A DNA stretch of 64,000 nt from assembly GCA_052258065.1 (NCBI GenBank), contig JBQQPY010000002.1, forward strand, positions 930,001-994,000. Direction: 5' to 3'. Positions 20,030-31,298 of the stretch are shown here, piece after piece (the first letter of the stretch is position 1; each line of letters opens with the position of its first letter). The position numbers and the translations under genes were made by a program. The notes under the pieces are model-generated. The model ran no database searches. It was not told where the DNA came from and was given only the letters and a program-made list of their open reading frames with translations. The DNA comes from JBQQPY01 sp052258065 (lineage in GTDB: Bacteria > Pseudomonadota > Gammaproteobacteria > Enterobacterales > Enterobacteriaceae).

Positions 20030-22110
20030 ATCTTTATTCGATAGGCAAAAACAATCTTTTATACTCCAGCCGGGACTGAGCGGGGGCTTTGGTCACTATT
20101 TTCGGCATTAACTCGCCAATCCACGCCGTAGTTGCGGGTATAAACTGCTCCAGCCTCTGCGCGTAGATGCGGCTTGCAATGTCCGGCCAACAAACGCTTT
20201 GGTGGTTAATCTGGGCGACAAAATCAGTCACTGGTGCACTAGAGGAGCCATTGCCATTTTGCGTATCAGGGCAGTCCGATACGGGAATGTGGCGGGCAGG
20301 GGACGGACTATATTCGCATCAAAGACATTACCCAGCAAATAGCATCAGCAAAAAGCACAGCATCATACCGGATGGTTTATTAGGATGCTGGTGATATCGC
20401 CCGTTAGCGAAAGAGGCAATGCCTCACCTCCGTGAGGAAATTGGTCTGGCAGGCTTTCATGTCAAGGCTATATCAATAGAGTGCTTTCGTGAAGGGATGG
20501 GAAAACTGAATAGCTACAGTAGCTACATGACCTCTCACGCTAACTATTTAGCGAGTATACTTAATAATATTAATCTTGCAATCAATATGTTACGTAGTGA
20601 TTTTACACTGCCCATCACGCCCCTCTCAGATACTGCACCAGACTGAGCAAAGGATGATGCAGATGCCGCAAGACGCCATTTTCAATTACCTGAACATTTA
20701 CGCGGTACCGGATCAGACAGAATAGCGGCGAGGAGGGAGAGTAATAAGCCCGATCCTGACCGAACGCATATTGGCTATTGCCCAAGCGGACAAAAATTTA
20801 GATATGGCGGGTGTGTTGATAATGAAACCGGCGAGCGGTTCTCTCTGTTAGTCAACGCTATCAGCCGGGCACTGTATCGTTATCGCTTACACCCTAACCA
20901 GTGAGGCGCTTTCGCCTCTTGCATCCAGTTAAAAACCGACAACCCTAATTATGTGTGGCAACTGGGTGCGTCGCTGTGTTTGCTCTATTACCTGAACAAT
21001 CCCTATAAAGAGCGAACCACGAAAGATAGCCACTTGCGTATGATGAATGAGACATAATTATAACAAGAATAGGCTAGGAAATCTGGCACGAGTAGTCAAT
21101 GACTGCATCTGTGCATTTGACCTGAACCAACTATATCAGCGGCTGGATTTACGCTGAGTACGGCTTTGATGGTCAAACGAAACAAACTTTACCGATGTCC
21201 TGATTCACGCCTTGCAAGAACGCAGCGAGGACGACATAATGCAGGGCGTAGTGCGCATCCTTTTTATACCGACCCCGGTTGCGCGCCAATCTCGTCTACC
21301 CTGCGCAACCCGTGTAAAACCTTCAGTATTCAACTTATCGTACAGCCCGTAATGCTGGCGATGCTGTCTCTTTGGGAAAGGCGCAAAAATATTCTCGAGT
21401 GCAAGTTTGAATCCTGCCTGCGTTTTGTGCCAGTCGATAATATCGATAAATTGAACTGCCCAGTCGGATTGTGGCGTAAAAATATAACCGTACCGCATTG
21501 TATCGGCGTACTGGCATTACCCGCACCGACCGCTGGTCACGGATCACTCCGCTGAAGTTAATTACAATGCCGCTTGTTGACGTATACCGTGAGCTGGCAG
21601 TGAGTCAGCCGAAAAGCCGCGAGGGCACGACGCATCGCTGCCTGCCGTTTAGGAGGAGTGAATACGATGTACAGCAAGTCTCCTCGGCGTTTCCGCGTGC
21701 GACACGTTACAGATAGCGCCTAACGGCTGGCGCGAGAGCGAACGCGATACCCCACTTATTTGCCTCTCCAGATAGGAGCAAACATCCATGGTCTGTGCTC
21801 CTCGCTTTAAAGAGTGCTTAAACCCGACTGTAGTGCTTTAACGCTTGCAGGCGCGTTTTCAGTCGGAGTGCAAGACCTTGCGAGTTAATTTTAATCAATT
21901 TTACACCAAGCTAACTCGGCGCTTTCTTGAAGGCATTCAGGCTGACAAGGTCGACGCCCTGGGTGATGAGCTGATGGGGCTGACTAGCGATTGGGTGGTT
22001 ATCATGGCCTAGCTACCGGTTAAATAGAGGGCAATCATGCTGAAACTGAAAATCCTATTACGGCAACACAACCTGACCGAGGCCGCAACAAGCGTCTGAA
22101 TAAAATCAGA
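20030..22110 (+). pseudogene. block of dead coding DNA, probably prophage
   Basis: A less AT-rich block with long but broken plus-strand frames. Readable pieces include HLREEIGLAGFHVKAIS (20422), ISPILTERILAIAQADKN (20748), GERFSLLVNAISRALYRYR, NYVWQLGASLCLLYYLNNPYKER (20949), NRLGNLARVVNDCICAFDLNQL and LTRRFLEGIQADKVDALGDELMG (21910). Near 22036 MLKLKILLRQHNLTEAA resembles the start of small helix-turn-helix proteins of Mu-like phages. Frames shift and stop often. I do not recognise most of the proteins. The 129-codon frame at 21166-21555 is not a convincing gene. A prophage origin is inference only. Confidence 0.4.
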
Positions 22111-23149
22111 ATGCGGATTAATTTTTAATCTGTGATGCGGGTTTTCTCTAAGTTTAAATCTGTAACTTCTGGTACTACCGACTTGCTTACTCTAAAGCAC
22201 CGCAGGAGAAAAGCATATTTTATATCTATCTGCCGCTGCACGTATAAAGCCCACGCCTCAATCTTAAATCTTTACTGTAAAAATGTAGTATTTAGAACTC
22301 AAAAAAATTAGCCACAGCATATAAATGAATGGCTATTTAATGAACTAAAATATGTTGAAATTTTTTCATGCACGAGGTTTCTTACGTAATCTTAGTCAAG
22401 CATATCTTATATCGGGGACTTGCAGAAAATAGCAAAGAATTGACAGATTATTTTTAACTTGAAAATACTGGGCAACAGAGAAATATAAAGTCAACCGCTT
22501 ATGTACGGAGCTTCATATAAAATACCGTCTTTAGCCGACCGATACACTCAGAAATGAACAATATGGCAATATAATCGGTACATAGATAATCTTCCGAAAA
22601 GTCACTATTTTATTCAGCTAAAGACCTTGGTATCAGACTGCACTAATAATCAGTTTAGATAGCAGAATCCAATTGCAGCCTATGAAAAATTTGTAAAAAA
22701 TAAAACCTAGATTATTTAAAAAATAATACTATCTTCCGGGATGCAAGATCATTGCAGTTCCAAAGCTTTATCGACGACCAACTGCAGGGTCTACTGTCTT
22801 TATCCCCTCTATCGAGAGGCTACAGCTTAACGCAATTAAATATGTTTCGGCACTGCCATTCACAATGTAGTCATATACCCGATTTCTCAGTTTATGGCTT
22901 ATAATTGTCTCAATACCCTTCGATAAAAAAACGTTTTACCCGATTAATCTTGCGAGCTCTTATTTGTAAAATCTCTGCCAACGCCTCGCCACTCGGTAGC
23001 TTTGTACTTCTAATTGATGTGTCGCAATTTAAAAACATCAGTGCATTCAAAACTTTCTTTGTGCGTATTTGTCCTTGCTAACCAATGCTTCTATTTTAGT
23101 GGATTTCTTCAGATTTGATCACAGATACTGCAACCGCCACTTTTATCTG
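22110..23149. other. IS debris downstream of rne
   Basis: 22330-22460 resembles the middle of IS481-type remnants (CGAGGTTTCTTACGTAATCTTAG). 22860-23130 is a minus-strand fragment of the type B IS630 element, with words shared with 39420-39640 and 62090-62370 such as AAAATCTCTGCCAACGCCT. No intact gene or terminator is recognised. Confidence 0.5.
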
Positions 23150-25905
23150 TTAAGACACTAGCGAGACCAGTGTTGACTTCGGCAACTGTTGGCTGTTTAT
23201 CACTTCGCTGACTAGCGCACTCCTGGGTTTGCTTGCCGACGTAACGCCAGGCGTAACTGCAAGCACAGCCTGTTCCTGATGCACTGGCATCTCGAGACCA
23301 GTGTCATGCTCCGGTTGCTCAATGGGAGTTACGGGATAGCTGACCCAGACTTTGCCCGAAGCTATTTCCGGTGACACTACCGCGGCGGTAAGCGGTACCG
23401 GCGATGAGAACGGATAACTTTTATCACGATAGCGTCGCCGACGTTGGCCACTGACACGCAGATGACGAGGCGAACGGCGGGAACGGCGTGGTAAGCACGC
23501 TTCGTTGCTGTTTCGTCCGCAGTCGGTATTTATCGTCTCGAACACAACATCATTTGCATTTCGCAAACCGTCGATATCGCTATCTTGGCTTTCCACCGCT
23601 GCATTAAATGCGGCCGTAGCGCTTTTGGCCGCGTCTGATGACGGCGTAGCGGCGAGGAGGGCGGCCCGATCGCCGACGCGGACTTTTCGATTTAGCACAC
23701 GACGCTGACGGCGAGGGTTGGCCGGAATCGATTTATATTCCTCTGTTGCGGTGTCGGTATTCTCTGACACTATTGTAGCCGGCAGCGCTTTCAAAGCCTG
23801 TTCAGTGACCTGCGTTTTCGCCTCTTGCTGACGGCGTCGTTGGCGATCCTCACGAGATTCACGGCGCGATTGTTGCTGCTGCTCTTCCTGCTGCCTCTCA
23901 CCAATTATATCGCCTGCGGTCTCCGTCTCGCTGATGGCCCGGAGACGATTTCGGCATATATTGACACGACTTTCGCAGCGTTCGCGAGGCTGACAGCTTT
24001 CCTTATCAGCGCGGGTTCGTTCATTGTTGCGCTCACGCCGGCTACTCTGTTGTCGGCGTTGATAACGGTTATCCTGACGTTGCGGCGTTTCCGTCTCAGG
24101 CAGTGTCTCGATGACAAGCGTTTCGGCGACGTTGGTGTCTGGCTGTTGCGCCGGCGCGCCGATTAGGGATTTTAATCCGGCGACTAAGCGCACGAAAAGG
24201 CCACGAGAAGCGCCTGCAGCCTCTTCGGAGGCGTCAGGCTCTGCCTGTACGACAATTTCAGCGGTGGCGGCTTCCTCACTAGCCAGCAGCGGATCGGAAT
24301 CGGGCATGACAAAAGTCGTCAGTGCTGGCTGTTCTGATCGCTGCCGCTCTGCAGCTGGCTCCTCGGACAACTGGAATATTTCCGCTTCGTGCAATTGTGG
24401 CAGCAGATAGCTGAGAGTTGGGGCTTCTTCTCCCTTGCGCACGCGCAAAACCGTGTAATGCGGGGTCTGCATTTGCTCGTTCGGGACGATAATCGCTCGT
24501 ACGCCGCCTTGGCATTTCTCGATTGCGTTGACGGCTTTGCGTTTTTCGTTTAGCAAATAGGAAGCAATAGGAACAGGAACGATGGCATGCACTTCGTGGG
24601 TATGCTCTTTCAGAGCTTCTTCTTCAATAAGCCGTAGTATTGAAAGGGAAAGGGATTCGTTATCACGGATGGTGCCGGTGCCGCTGCAGCGAGGACAGAC
24701 GTGATGGCTAGATTCACCTAGTGACGGACTCAGACGCTGACGAGAGAGCTCTAGCAGGCCGAAGCGGGAGATGCGACCCATTTGAATACGAGCACGATCC
24801 TGACGGACCGACTCACGCAGGCAATTTTCTACTTCACGCTGATGGCGCACCGGTGTCATGTCGATAAAGTCGATAACGATCAAACCGCCCAAGTCGCGAA
24901 GACGCAGCTGACGGGCTATTTCATCTGCTGCTTCAAGATTTGTATTGAAAGCAGTTTCTTCGATATCACCACCGCGCGTTGAGCGCGCAGAGTTAATATC
25001 AATCGCGGTAAGGGCCTCCGCAGTGTCGATGACAATAGAACCGCCAGATGGCAACCGCACTTCACGTTGAAATGCAGACTCAATCTGTGATTCGATCTGG
25101 TAGTGGCTGAATAGAGGAATTTCACCGCTGTAGAATTTAATTCTACTGGTAAAATCTGGGCGGCCAAGCGACGCAATGTGTTCTTTCGCCAGGTCTAGCA
25201 CCTTAGGATTATCGATTAAGATTTCGCAAATATCAGGCCGCAAATAATCGCGGAAAGCCCGGACGATAACATTGCTTTCCTGGTGAATCAAAAAGGGTGC
25301 TGAGCACCCTTCAGCGGCTTTTTTAATCGCTTGCCAATGTTTAAGGCGAAATGCAAGATCCCATTGCAGCGCATCGGCTGATTTGCCGACGCCAGCAGTG
25401 CGAACGATGAGCCCCATACCGTCAGGAAGTTCAAGAGAGGATAGCGCTTCTTTCAGCTCGATGCGGTCGGCGCCTTCGATACGGCGCGAAATACCGCCAG
25501 CGCGTGGATTATTCGGCATTAGCACGAGATAGCTGCCGGCCAGGCTAATAAAAGTGGTCAGCGCCGCGCCCTTACTACCCCGCTCCTCTTTATCTACCTG
25601 CACGATAACTTCTTGCCCTTCACGTAAGACGTCCTTGATATTAGGTCTCCCCTGTGTAGAATATTGAACAGGAAAGTACTCGCGAGAAATCTCTTTAAGG
25701 GGAAGGAAGCCGTGTCGTTCGGCGCCATAATCCACAAATGCTGCCTCTAGGCTGGGTTCAATACGGGTGATTTTACCCTTATAGATATTGGCTTTTTTTG
25801 CTCATGCCCGGGATTCTCGATATCCAAGTCATACAGTCGCTGGCCATCTACCAGAGCAACGCGCAACTCCTCCTGTTGAGTTGCGTTAATTAACATTCTT
25901 TTCAT
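23150..25905 (-). CDS. rne: ribonuclease E with one-base frameshift in an A tract
   Basis: Essential endoribonuclease and degradosome scaffold. The start MKRMLINATQQEEL at 25905 and its leader AATGAGTAAGTTACG closely match E. coli. After GHEQKK the frame breaks at an A7 tract (25793-25799); A8 would restore ANIYKGKITRIEP and continue into the 861-codon frame from VDYGAERHG. The restored protein is about 918 residues (E. coli 1061). The catalytic domain has an S1 fold, AIDINSAR and IVIDFIDM (catalytic Asp residues) and CPRCSGTG (zinc link). GLFVRLVAGLKSLIG is the membrane helix, and PRRSRRSPRHLRVSGQRRRRYRD is RNA-binding AR2. The C-terminal PNPase-binding end is absent. Real frameshift, slippage rescue or sequencing error are all possible. 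Confidence 0.93.
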
Positions 25906-26004
25906 CGTAACTTACTCATTTTTATGCATTGGCATCAGAGCTGCGGACAAAAAATCGTATGGCCGAGTAATCACCGACGACCCCGTAAGTTAGCGCAATA
26001 CCCT

Positions 26005-26018
26005 CAACCTCACGGTTG
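26005..26018 (-). promoter_or_regulatory. hairpin in the rne 5' leader
   Basis: About 100 bases upstream of the rne start, CAACC-GTGA-GGTTG forms a perfect 5-bp stem with a tetraloop on the mRNA strand. E. coli rne is autoregulated through hairpins in a long 5' untranslated region. This could be a reduced version, but I cannot align it to a specific E. coli hairpin. A TATTAT at 26057-26062 (minus) could be a -10 box. Confidence 0.4.
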
Positions 26019-26099
26019 TCACTTGCTAAGGGGTGCATTATTTCGGCAGCCCGTCTCCTATAATAGAAAACAGCATTTTTACAGGTGAATAACGTCTCA

Positions 26100-26529
26100 T
26101 GGATATTGTCAGAACGGATTCTTCTTGCCGACTAAGCTGCAATCCGCAGCCCGCTCACTGTCCGAATTAGCTATTACGTCTTACGCCATTGCCGCGTTTA
26201 GGCTAACCAGACAAATTCAAAATTCTTCGATTATTTGTCTTATCCAGACACCAAAGCCTGGAAAGTAAATGCATTATTCCACTGCTGACACGCATATAGC
26301 AAGACGACTTTAGCCGTCGATAGCAAGTTTCAGGCGTATGCCGAAGCAAAACGTACGAAGCGTGTAATATAAATTAACTTTTTTATTAATTAATATCCAT
26401 TAATGCGCACTCTAATTAAGAATAAATCCATTCTTCCGCATCTAAATTAGGAATCAATAAAACATCAATAAAAATAAAAACAAATAAAATCAATGAATTA
26501 TAAAAATTAATGCTGGTTATGCATCGTTA
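26100..26529. other. no gene seen
   Basis: AT-rich after 26360, with short stop-rich frames only. Confidence 0.6.
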
Positions 26530-27120
26530 AACCTGATTATATATCTTACCCAGCTAATCTTGAGCCATACTGGGAACAAACAATTTTTAAGTAAAAATCT
26601 ATACTCTATTAAAGAATATCAAAAACCCTATAATAAGCACTTATCATGCAATTCGTAATGAATATACGTCTTCTGACCTGACCAAATTTGAGTATTGATT
26701 CAACCGATGTTATAATTTGGGAGTACTGATACCAGGCTTCTTCGTAGCCGCATTGAAAGCACCCATAATACTATAGAGCCTGTTGAGGCCAGCTGATCCT
26801 CGTGCGTAACGAGGTGCTTTTGATTCATTTTTGTTTGGCTTCAGCATTTCTATATCAAGATGTAATAGTTCTAGTTTTTATAAAATTATAGTAATGATTA
26901 CCTACCTTATTGCACATATTGCTCAGCTATTCTTAACAGAATGTATGGTATTGTTGATGCTTTCAGTGCATCTACCAAAAAACACTATCAGCATTCCCAA
27001 ATCATAACGTCGGTTAAATCAATACTTAAATTTGGCCGGGTCATGAGGCTATGTTAGTCACGAATTGCATAGCACTTACCCATTATAGCGTTTGTCAGAT
27101 CCCAGAAGCTAGTATGGTTT
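26530..27120. repeat. two repeat family A copies in inverted orientation
   Basis: A plus copy at 26530-26795 (ACCTGATTATATATCTTACCCAG... to CTGTTGAGGCCAG) faces a minus copy at 26905-27120 (starting TATTGCTCAGCTATTC... and including GGTCATGAGGCTATG). They lie about 110 bases apart. Neither contains an ORF. Together they form a large imperfect inverted repeat. Confidence 0.6.
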
Positions 27121-27129
27121 TTAGATTTG

Positions 27130-27655
27130 ATTTTTATACCAATATTTTATAGACTACAATAGAATTTACTGTTCAATATTAATTGAGGTAATTCCTGACT
27201 GTAGAGCTACAAATATCGATACAGTGTAATCTCAGGCCCTTCATCACGACAGAAATCGTGGCTCTTCAGCAGATCTTCTATACGCTAATTAAATCGCTCA
27301 ATCATATTATTTGTTTGTGATCACATCGGTCGGCTAAGAGGGTGCTTTATATAAAGCTATGAACATAAGCGGTCAAATCCATGTTTTCCGGTAGCGGAGC
27401 GTTTTCGCAGGCTAAAAGAGGGGCTGTAAATTCTTTGCCATTCCCTCCAAGCACCCGACGTCATAGCAATGGGAATAGCCATGGGACACATGCTGGATCA
27501 AGATTACGAAAACGCCCTGCATTAGCCTAAGTCTTGGCTTTATAGAGACGGATAAAAACCTACGGAGTTGCTTGCTCTATAAAAAAATAACGTCGCGAGG
27601 TTCATTTCGCATTTCTGGAAGATATGTCAAATTGACATACAAGCATAGCATTAAA
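27130..27655 (-). mobile_element. degraded IS481-family element, 3' part
   Basis: Words collinear with the minus-strand copies at 42985 and 44810: ACCAATATTTTATAGACTAC, CTGACTGTAGAGCTAC, AAATTCTTTGCCATT and GCTTTATAGAGACGGATAAA. On the minus strand they encode the degraded second half of an integrase-core transposase (NGKEFTDRLF-like region). No intact frame. Confidence 0.65.
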
Positions 27656-27659
27656 TATT

Positions 27660-27990
27660 AAAGGACAGCTAAAGACGCTTAAACTTGATACGAAAATTTT
27701 CAATACTAAAATTTCAATCGATCTTAGCGTTCATCTGTTCGCGTTGTATCTGCCAAGCGGCGACTATACTTCACAATATCTGAATCTTGTTAAGATGGCG
27801 ATTCAGGCATTGGCCGAGATCAGTATATGCAGTTCAATTTCAACTATGTGTAGCCAACTGCCATGTTTTTGCGCATGAACGAATGTAAAAATATCTTGTA
27901 AAGCCTTGGCATGCTCAAGCAGGAAAGCTAAGTAGAACGAATCTAAGCTATAGAGGTAGAGATTATCTTTGACCAGCCTAATTTGATATA
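27660..27990 (+). repeat. repeat family C copy
   Basis: Same ordered words as 11640-11960: GACGCTTAAACTTGATACGA, then CCAAGCGGCGACTATACTTC, then TGTAGCCAACTGCCATGTT. It directly follows an IS481 remnant. At 11640 the family instead follows a type A IS630 remnant, so the junction is not fixed. Confidence 0.55.
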
Positions 27991-29553
27991 TTTAAAGATA
28001 TTATGTTATACTTAATGAAGTAAAGCTAATTGATCCTAATTCTATGCTCAATTATTTTAGTTGCCCGACGACACGCTAACGACTCACTAATCATCAAAAG
28101 ATTGCATACCCTAGCCGCTTGTATTTATAGTCTTCTATATTTACACTCCTCCCGAGTAGATTCTCTAGGTGTCCACGACAACGCTACACATATGTGTCTA
28201 ATTAATTGACGATAAATCTTGTCCATGCAAACCAACGTATGCATCGGGCCAGATCCTATTGCACACATCTAGCAAATTTTTTATAGCGGCAACGAATTCA
28301 GCATTGGTTTCTAGCGGCATATAATCTAGCCGATCTTCGTCCATGCAGTCATACACCTATTTTCGCACACGCGTTACAAACAGTTGCTGTTACTTCTGAT
28401 CTAGCCAGTGCATTGTCTCAACACCATGTCGCCACCAATTGAAAATCAATCTATACTGCTAACTAAAATAGTTTTTTAAAATCAGTGGTTATAAATACGC
28501 TATTATTTTAAAAGCATGCAGGCGAGAAAGTGCTCATAAACGCGCACAGAAGCTTTTACGTACTGATATGTAAGCGAAGCGAAAATCTGACTAGAATAGC
28601 CCTAAAAACCTTATCAGCGCTCTTCTTATTGTTTTTATGCTATAGAAATTAGGCATATAGATGCGCTATCATCAAGTCTCATTATCATGATATCTACCCT
28701 CAAAACAGAGCATTCAGGTAAGATCCCAGAACGCTCTCGTTCAGGGCATATTCCGGAGCAATCAGTCGCTCGACCAGATTTTTGACGAAGAACGGCAGGA
28801 ACATACGGAGAGAACCACCGTAAAACGCACTCTGTTCAAATTACAGTTATCATAGCCTGGATATCTGAAAGCTTGTCCGGGTATTTTTAAGCAACACAGC
28901 ACTGCATGCTTGAACTATTTAAAGTAACCAATTAGTTTTGTAGGCATCGATCAAGCGATCTCAATCTGTTTTATTTATCTTTAGAAAGATAAGACTGCAG
29001 TTAATGCACAACGTTTCTTGCATAATTTTAGTTATGCATATCCCATGTTTATTTATTGCTTACTTACAGAAAACTTTAAATAATTCACAGAACGTCTTTT
29101 TAGACTGCGAAATGCTTAGCTGCCTGGGAACATGAATGCAAGAGATTATCTAAAGAGATTCTTATAGAATACTCTCTATAGCCCATGAAGTATTATGATA
29201 GAATCAAACTTAAATTATTCAAAAAATAATAATGCGAACACAGAGAGGTTACGGCGCCTGATCTTCTGTCTGATTGCAGACAAATGCACGCAAGAATCAT
29301 GAGCCATTTTATGACCATTAGCTTTAACGGCAAGCCATTCTGCAATGTAAAACCTGTCATTAAATACAATATACTTCTTATTGATTTATTGTATATAGAA
29401 ATATTTTATTTAAACGAAATTTTTATGTTTTTATATATAAATAATATATAAAAATAAATTAATTATTGTGCGCTTTATTTTAAAATATACTACGAGGACC
29501 CTTGGCTCAGCATTCTGTTCGTTCTAGCACCGGCTACGCACTGCGGCACGACC
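27990..29553. other. no gene; the expected isc genes are missing
   Basis: In enterobacteria iscU, iscA, hscB, hscA and fdx follow iscS. On the minus strand below iscS I see no trace of them. The sequence is stop-rich with an IS481-type plus fragment at about 28980-29110. 28680-28870 is less AT-rich but unassigned. 29370-29490 is almost pure A/T. Confidence 0.6.
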
Positions 29554-30711
29554 TCACGCAGTCGCGGCACGCAGTCGCGCAATGGCCTTTTGAGCCTGAC
29601 TGATGGCGTAATCTATTTCTTCAAGGGTCGTAAACCGCCCTAAAGAGAAACGAATTGAGCTGTAGGCAAGCTCATCACACAGACCCATAGTTCGCAAAAC
29701 ATAAGAGGGCTCAAGACTGCCGGAAGTACAGGCGGATCCGGTCGAGACGGCTAGATCCTTTAGCGCCATGATAAGAGCCTCACCATCCACACTACGAAAG
29801 CTAACGTTCAGCAGCGTCGCCACGCTCTGCTGCAGGTCGCCATTTACGGACACACCTCCTATCTGCTGCAGTCCCTGCCACAAACGGTCTCGCAGCGCCC
29901 GTAGGCGCTGCATTTCGCTAGCTTGCGCTTGCGCAGCCAGATGACACGCCTCTCCCATCCCGACAATTTGATGAACGGGCAACGTTCCTGCACGCATGCC
30001 GCTCTCTTGATTGCCGCCATGCATCTGGGACTTAACCCGCACCCTAAGTTTTTGGCGCACAAACAAGGCGCCTATGCCTTTTGGGCCATAGACTTTATGG
30101 CTGCTAAACGACATTAAATCTACCGGCAACACAGCCAGATCGATTGGCAATTTCCCGATACTCTGAGTCGCATCTACATGGAACAGCACCCCGCGGGCGC
30201 GGCACAGTTGGCCAAAAGCTGCGATATCCTGGATTACGCCGGTTTCGTTGTTGACGTGCATTAACGATACTAAAATCGTGTTATCCCGCAGCGCATCGTT
30301 CAATTGCTGCGGAGTAACGATCCCGTTTTCTGGTGGTACAAGCCAGGTAACGCTGCAGCCTTTCTTCTCAAGCTGCTGACAGGTATCCACTACTGCTTTA
30401 TGCTCGGTGACGGCAGTAATGATATGGCGGTTTTTAGCGCAGCTAGCGTCAGCCGTCCCTTTCAAAGCCAGATTATTGGACTCTGTTGCGCCGGACGTAA
30501 AAACAATTTCGCGAGCATCAGCCCCTACTATAGAAGCGACGTGATTGCGCGCAATATCGACAGCTTCTTCCGCTTGCCAGCCGTAACGGTGAGAGCGCGA
30601 TGCCGGATTACCGAAAATACCGTCTAGTGTAAGATGCCGCATCATCTTCTCGGCCACCCGCGGATCAACAGGCGTAGTAGCAGAGTAATCAAGATAAATC
30701 GGTAATTTCAT
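29554..30711 (-). CDS. iscS: cysteine desulfurase IscS, C-terminally shortened
   Basis: PLP enzyme that takes sulfur from cysteine for Fe-S clusters, thiamine and tRNA thiolation. It has 385 residues against 404 in E. coli. YLDYSATTPVDPRV starts the fold, TEHKAV has the PLP-stacking His, FHVDATQS the PLP Asp, FSSHKVYGPKG the Schiff-base Lys, and STGSACTSGSLEPSYVLR the loop with the catalytic Cys. The protein stops after RLRAATA, so about 19 residues are gone, including the C-terminal helix that contacts IscU. No iscU follows. ATG is preceded by a poor ribosome site (AATGCTTCATG region); iscR lies 79 bases upstream. Confidence 0.95.
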   Translation of the reverse strand: MKLPIYLDYSATTPVDPRVAEKMMRHLTLDGIFGNPASRSHRYGWQAEEAVDIARNHVASIVGADAREIVFTSGATESNNLALKGTADASCAKNRHIITAVTEHKAVVDTCQQLEKKGCSVTWLVPPENGIVTPQQLNDALRDNTILVSLMHVNNETGVIQDIAAFGQLCRARGVLFHVDATQSIGKLPIDLAVLPVDLMSFSSHKVYGPKGIGALFVRQKLRVRVKSQMHGGNQESGMRAGTLPVHQIVGMGEACHLAAQAQASEMQRLRALRDRLWQGLQQIGGVSVNGDLQQSVATLLNVSFRSVDGEALIMALKDLAVSTGSACTSGSLEPSYVLRTMGLCDELAYSSIRFSLGRFTTLEEIDYAISQAQKAIARLRAATA

Positions 30712-30790
30712 GAAGCATTAACTCTGAATATCAATAATAAATAGACACCCTTAATTATACTCAAGCACGCAAGTTGACGTTAATCGTTTA

Positions 30791-31258
30791 CTACGGTCGC
30801 TCGTTAACAAGCCGAGAAGGCGTATCTTTATCTTGACGATTGGCAATATTGAGGATCTCTTCATTATTTACTAGTTTAGCTAGAGTAATGTTATTTAGAA
30901 AATCGCTGATGCGAACACTGAGATCGTGCCAGAGGGTATGGGTCAGGCAGCGCTTGCCGCCATGACAGCCTTCTTTACTCTGGCAACGGGTGCTATCCAC
31001 TGATTCGTCCACGGCGGTGATAATGGCGCCAACGGCAATTTTATCAGATTCGCGGCCTAGCAAATAACCCCCGCCCGGCCCCCGGATGCTCGTAAGCAGC
31101 TCATGCTTGCGCAGACGAGAGAACAGTTGCTCTAAATAGGAAAGGGAAATGCCTTGGCGCTCGGAAATTTCAGCGAGCGATACAGGGCCTTTCCCTGAGT
31201 GAAGGGCGATATCAAGCATGGCTGTAACCGCGTAGCGGCCTTTAGAGGTTAATCTCAT
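30791..31258 (-). CDS. iscR: Fe-S regulator IscR
   Basis: Rrf2-family repressor that senses Fe-S cluster status and controls isc, and in E. coli suf as well. It has 155 residues (E. coli 162). The winged helix reads MRLTSKGRYAVTAMLDIAL and GISLSYLEQLFSRLRK. The cluster ligands are all kept: Cys92, Cys98, Cys104 and His107 in RCQSKEGCHGGKRCLTH. The family start MRLTSKGR was chosen over an in-frame ATG 14 codons upstream, because that extension has no counterpart in the family. Fourth-quarter residues are diverged (NIANRQDKDTPSRLVNERP). Confidence 0.95.
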   Translation of the reverse strand: MRLTSKGRYAVTAMLDIALHSGKGPVSLAEISERQGISLSYLEQLFSRLRKHELLTSIRGPGGGYLLGRESDKIAVGAIITAVDESVDSTRCQSKEGCHGGKRCLTHTLWHDLSVRISDFLNNITLAKLVNNEEILNIANRQDKDTPSRLVNERP

Positions 31259-31298
31259 TATTATAATACCGATGAAAGCAATATACGAAAACTCTGCC

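Noticed and set aside
21166..21555. 129-codon plus-strand frame as a real gene
   Set aside because: No ribosome site, no recognisable domain, and other frames and the minus strand are equally open here, as expected of GC-richer dead coding DNA.
24916..25176. Frames inside rne on either strand (also 23505-24515)
   Set aside because: They lie entirely within rne, whose own frame is strongly conserved. They are composition shadows.
30304..30627. 107-codon plus-strand frame opposite iscS
   Set aside because: It is antisense to the well-conserved iscS and has no family resemblance.
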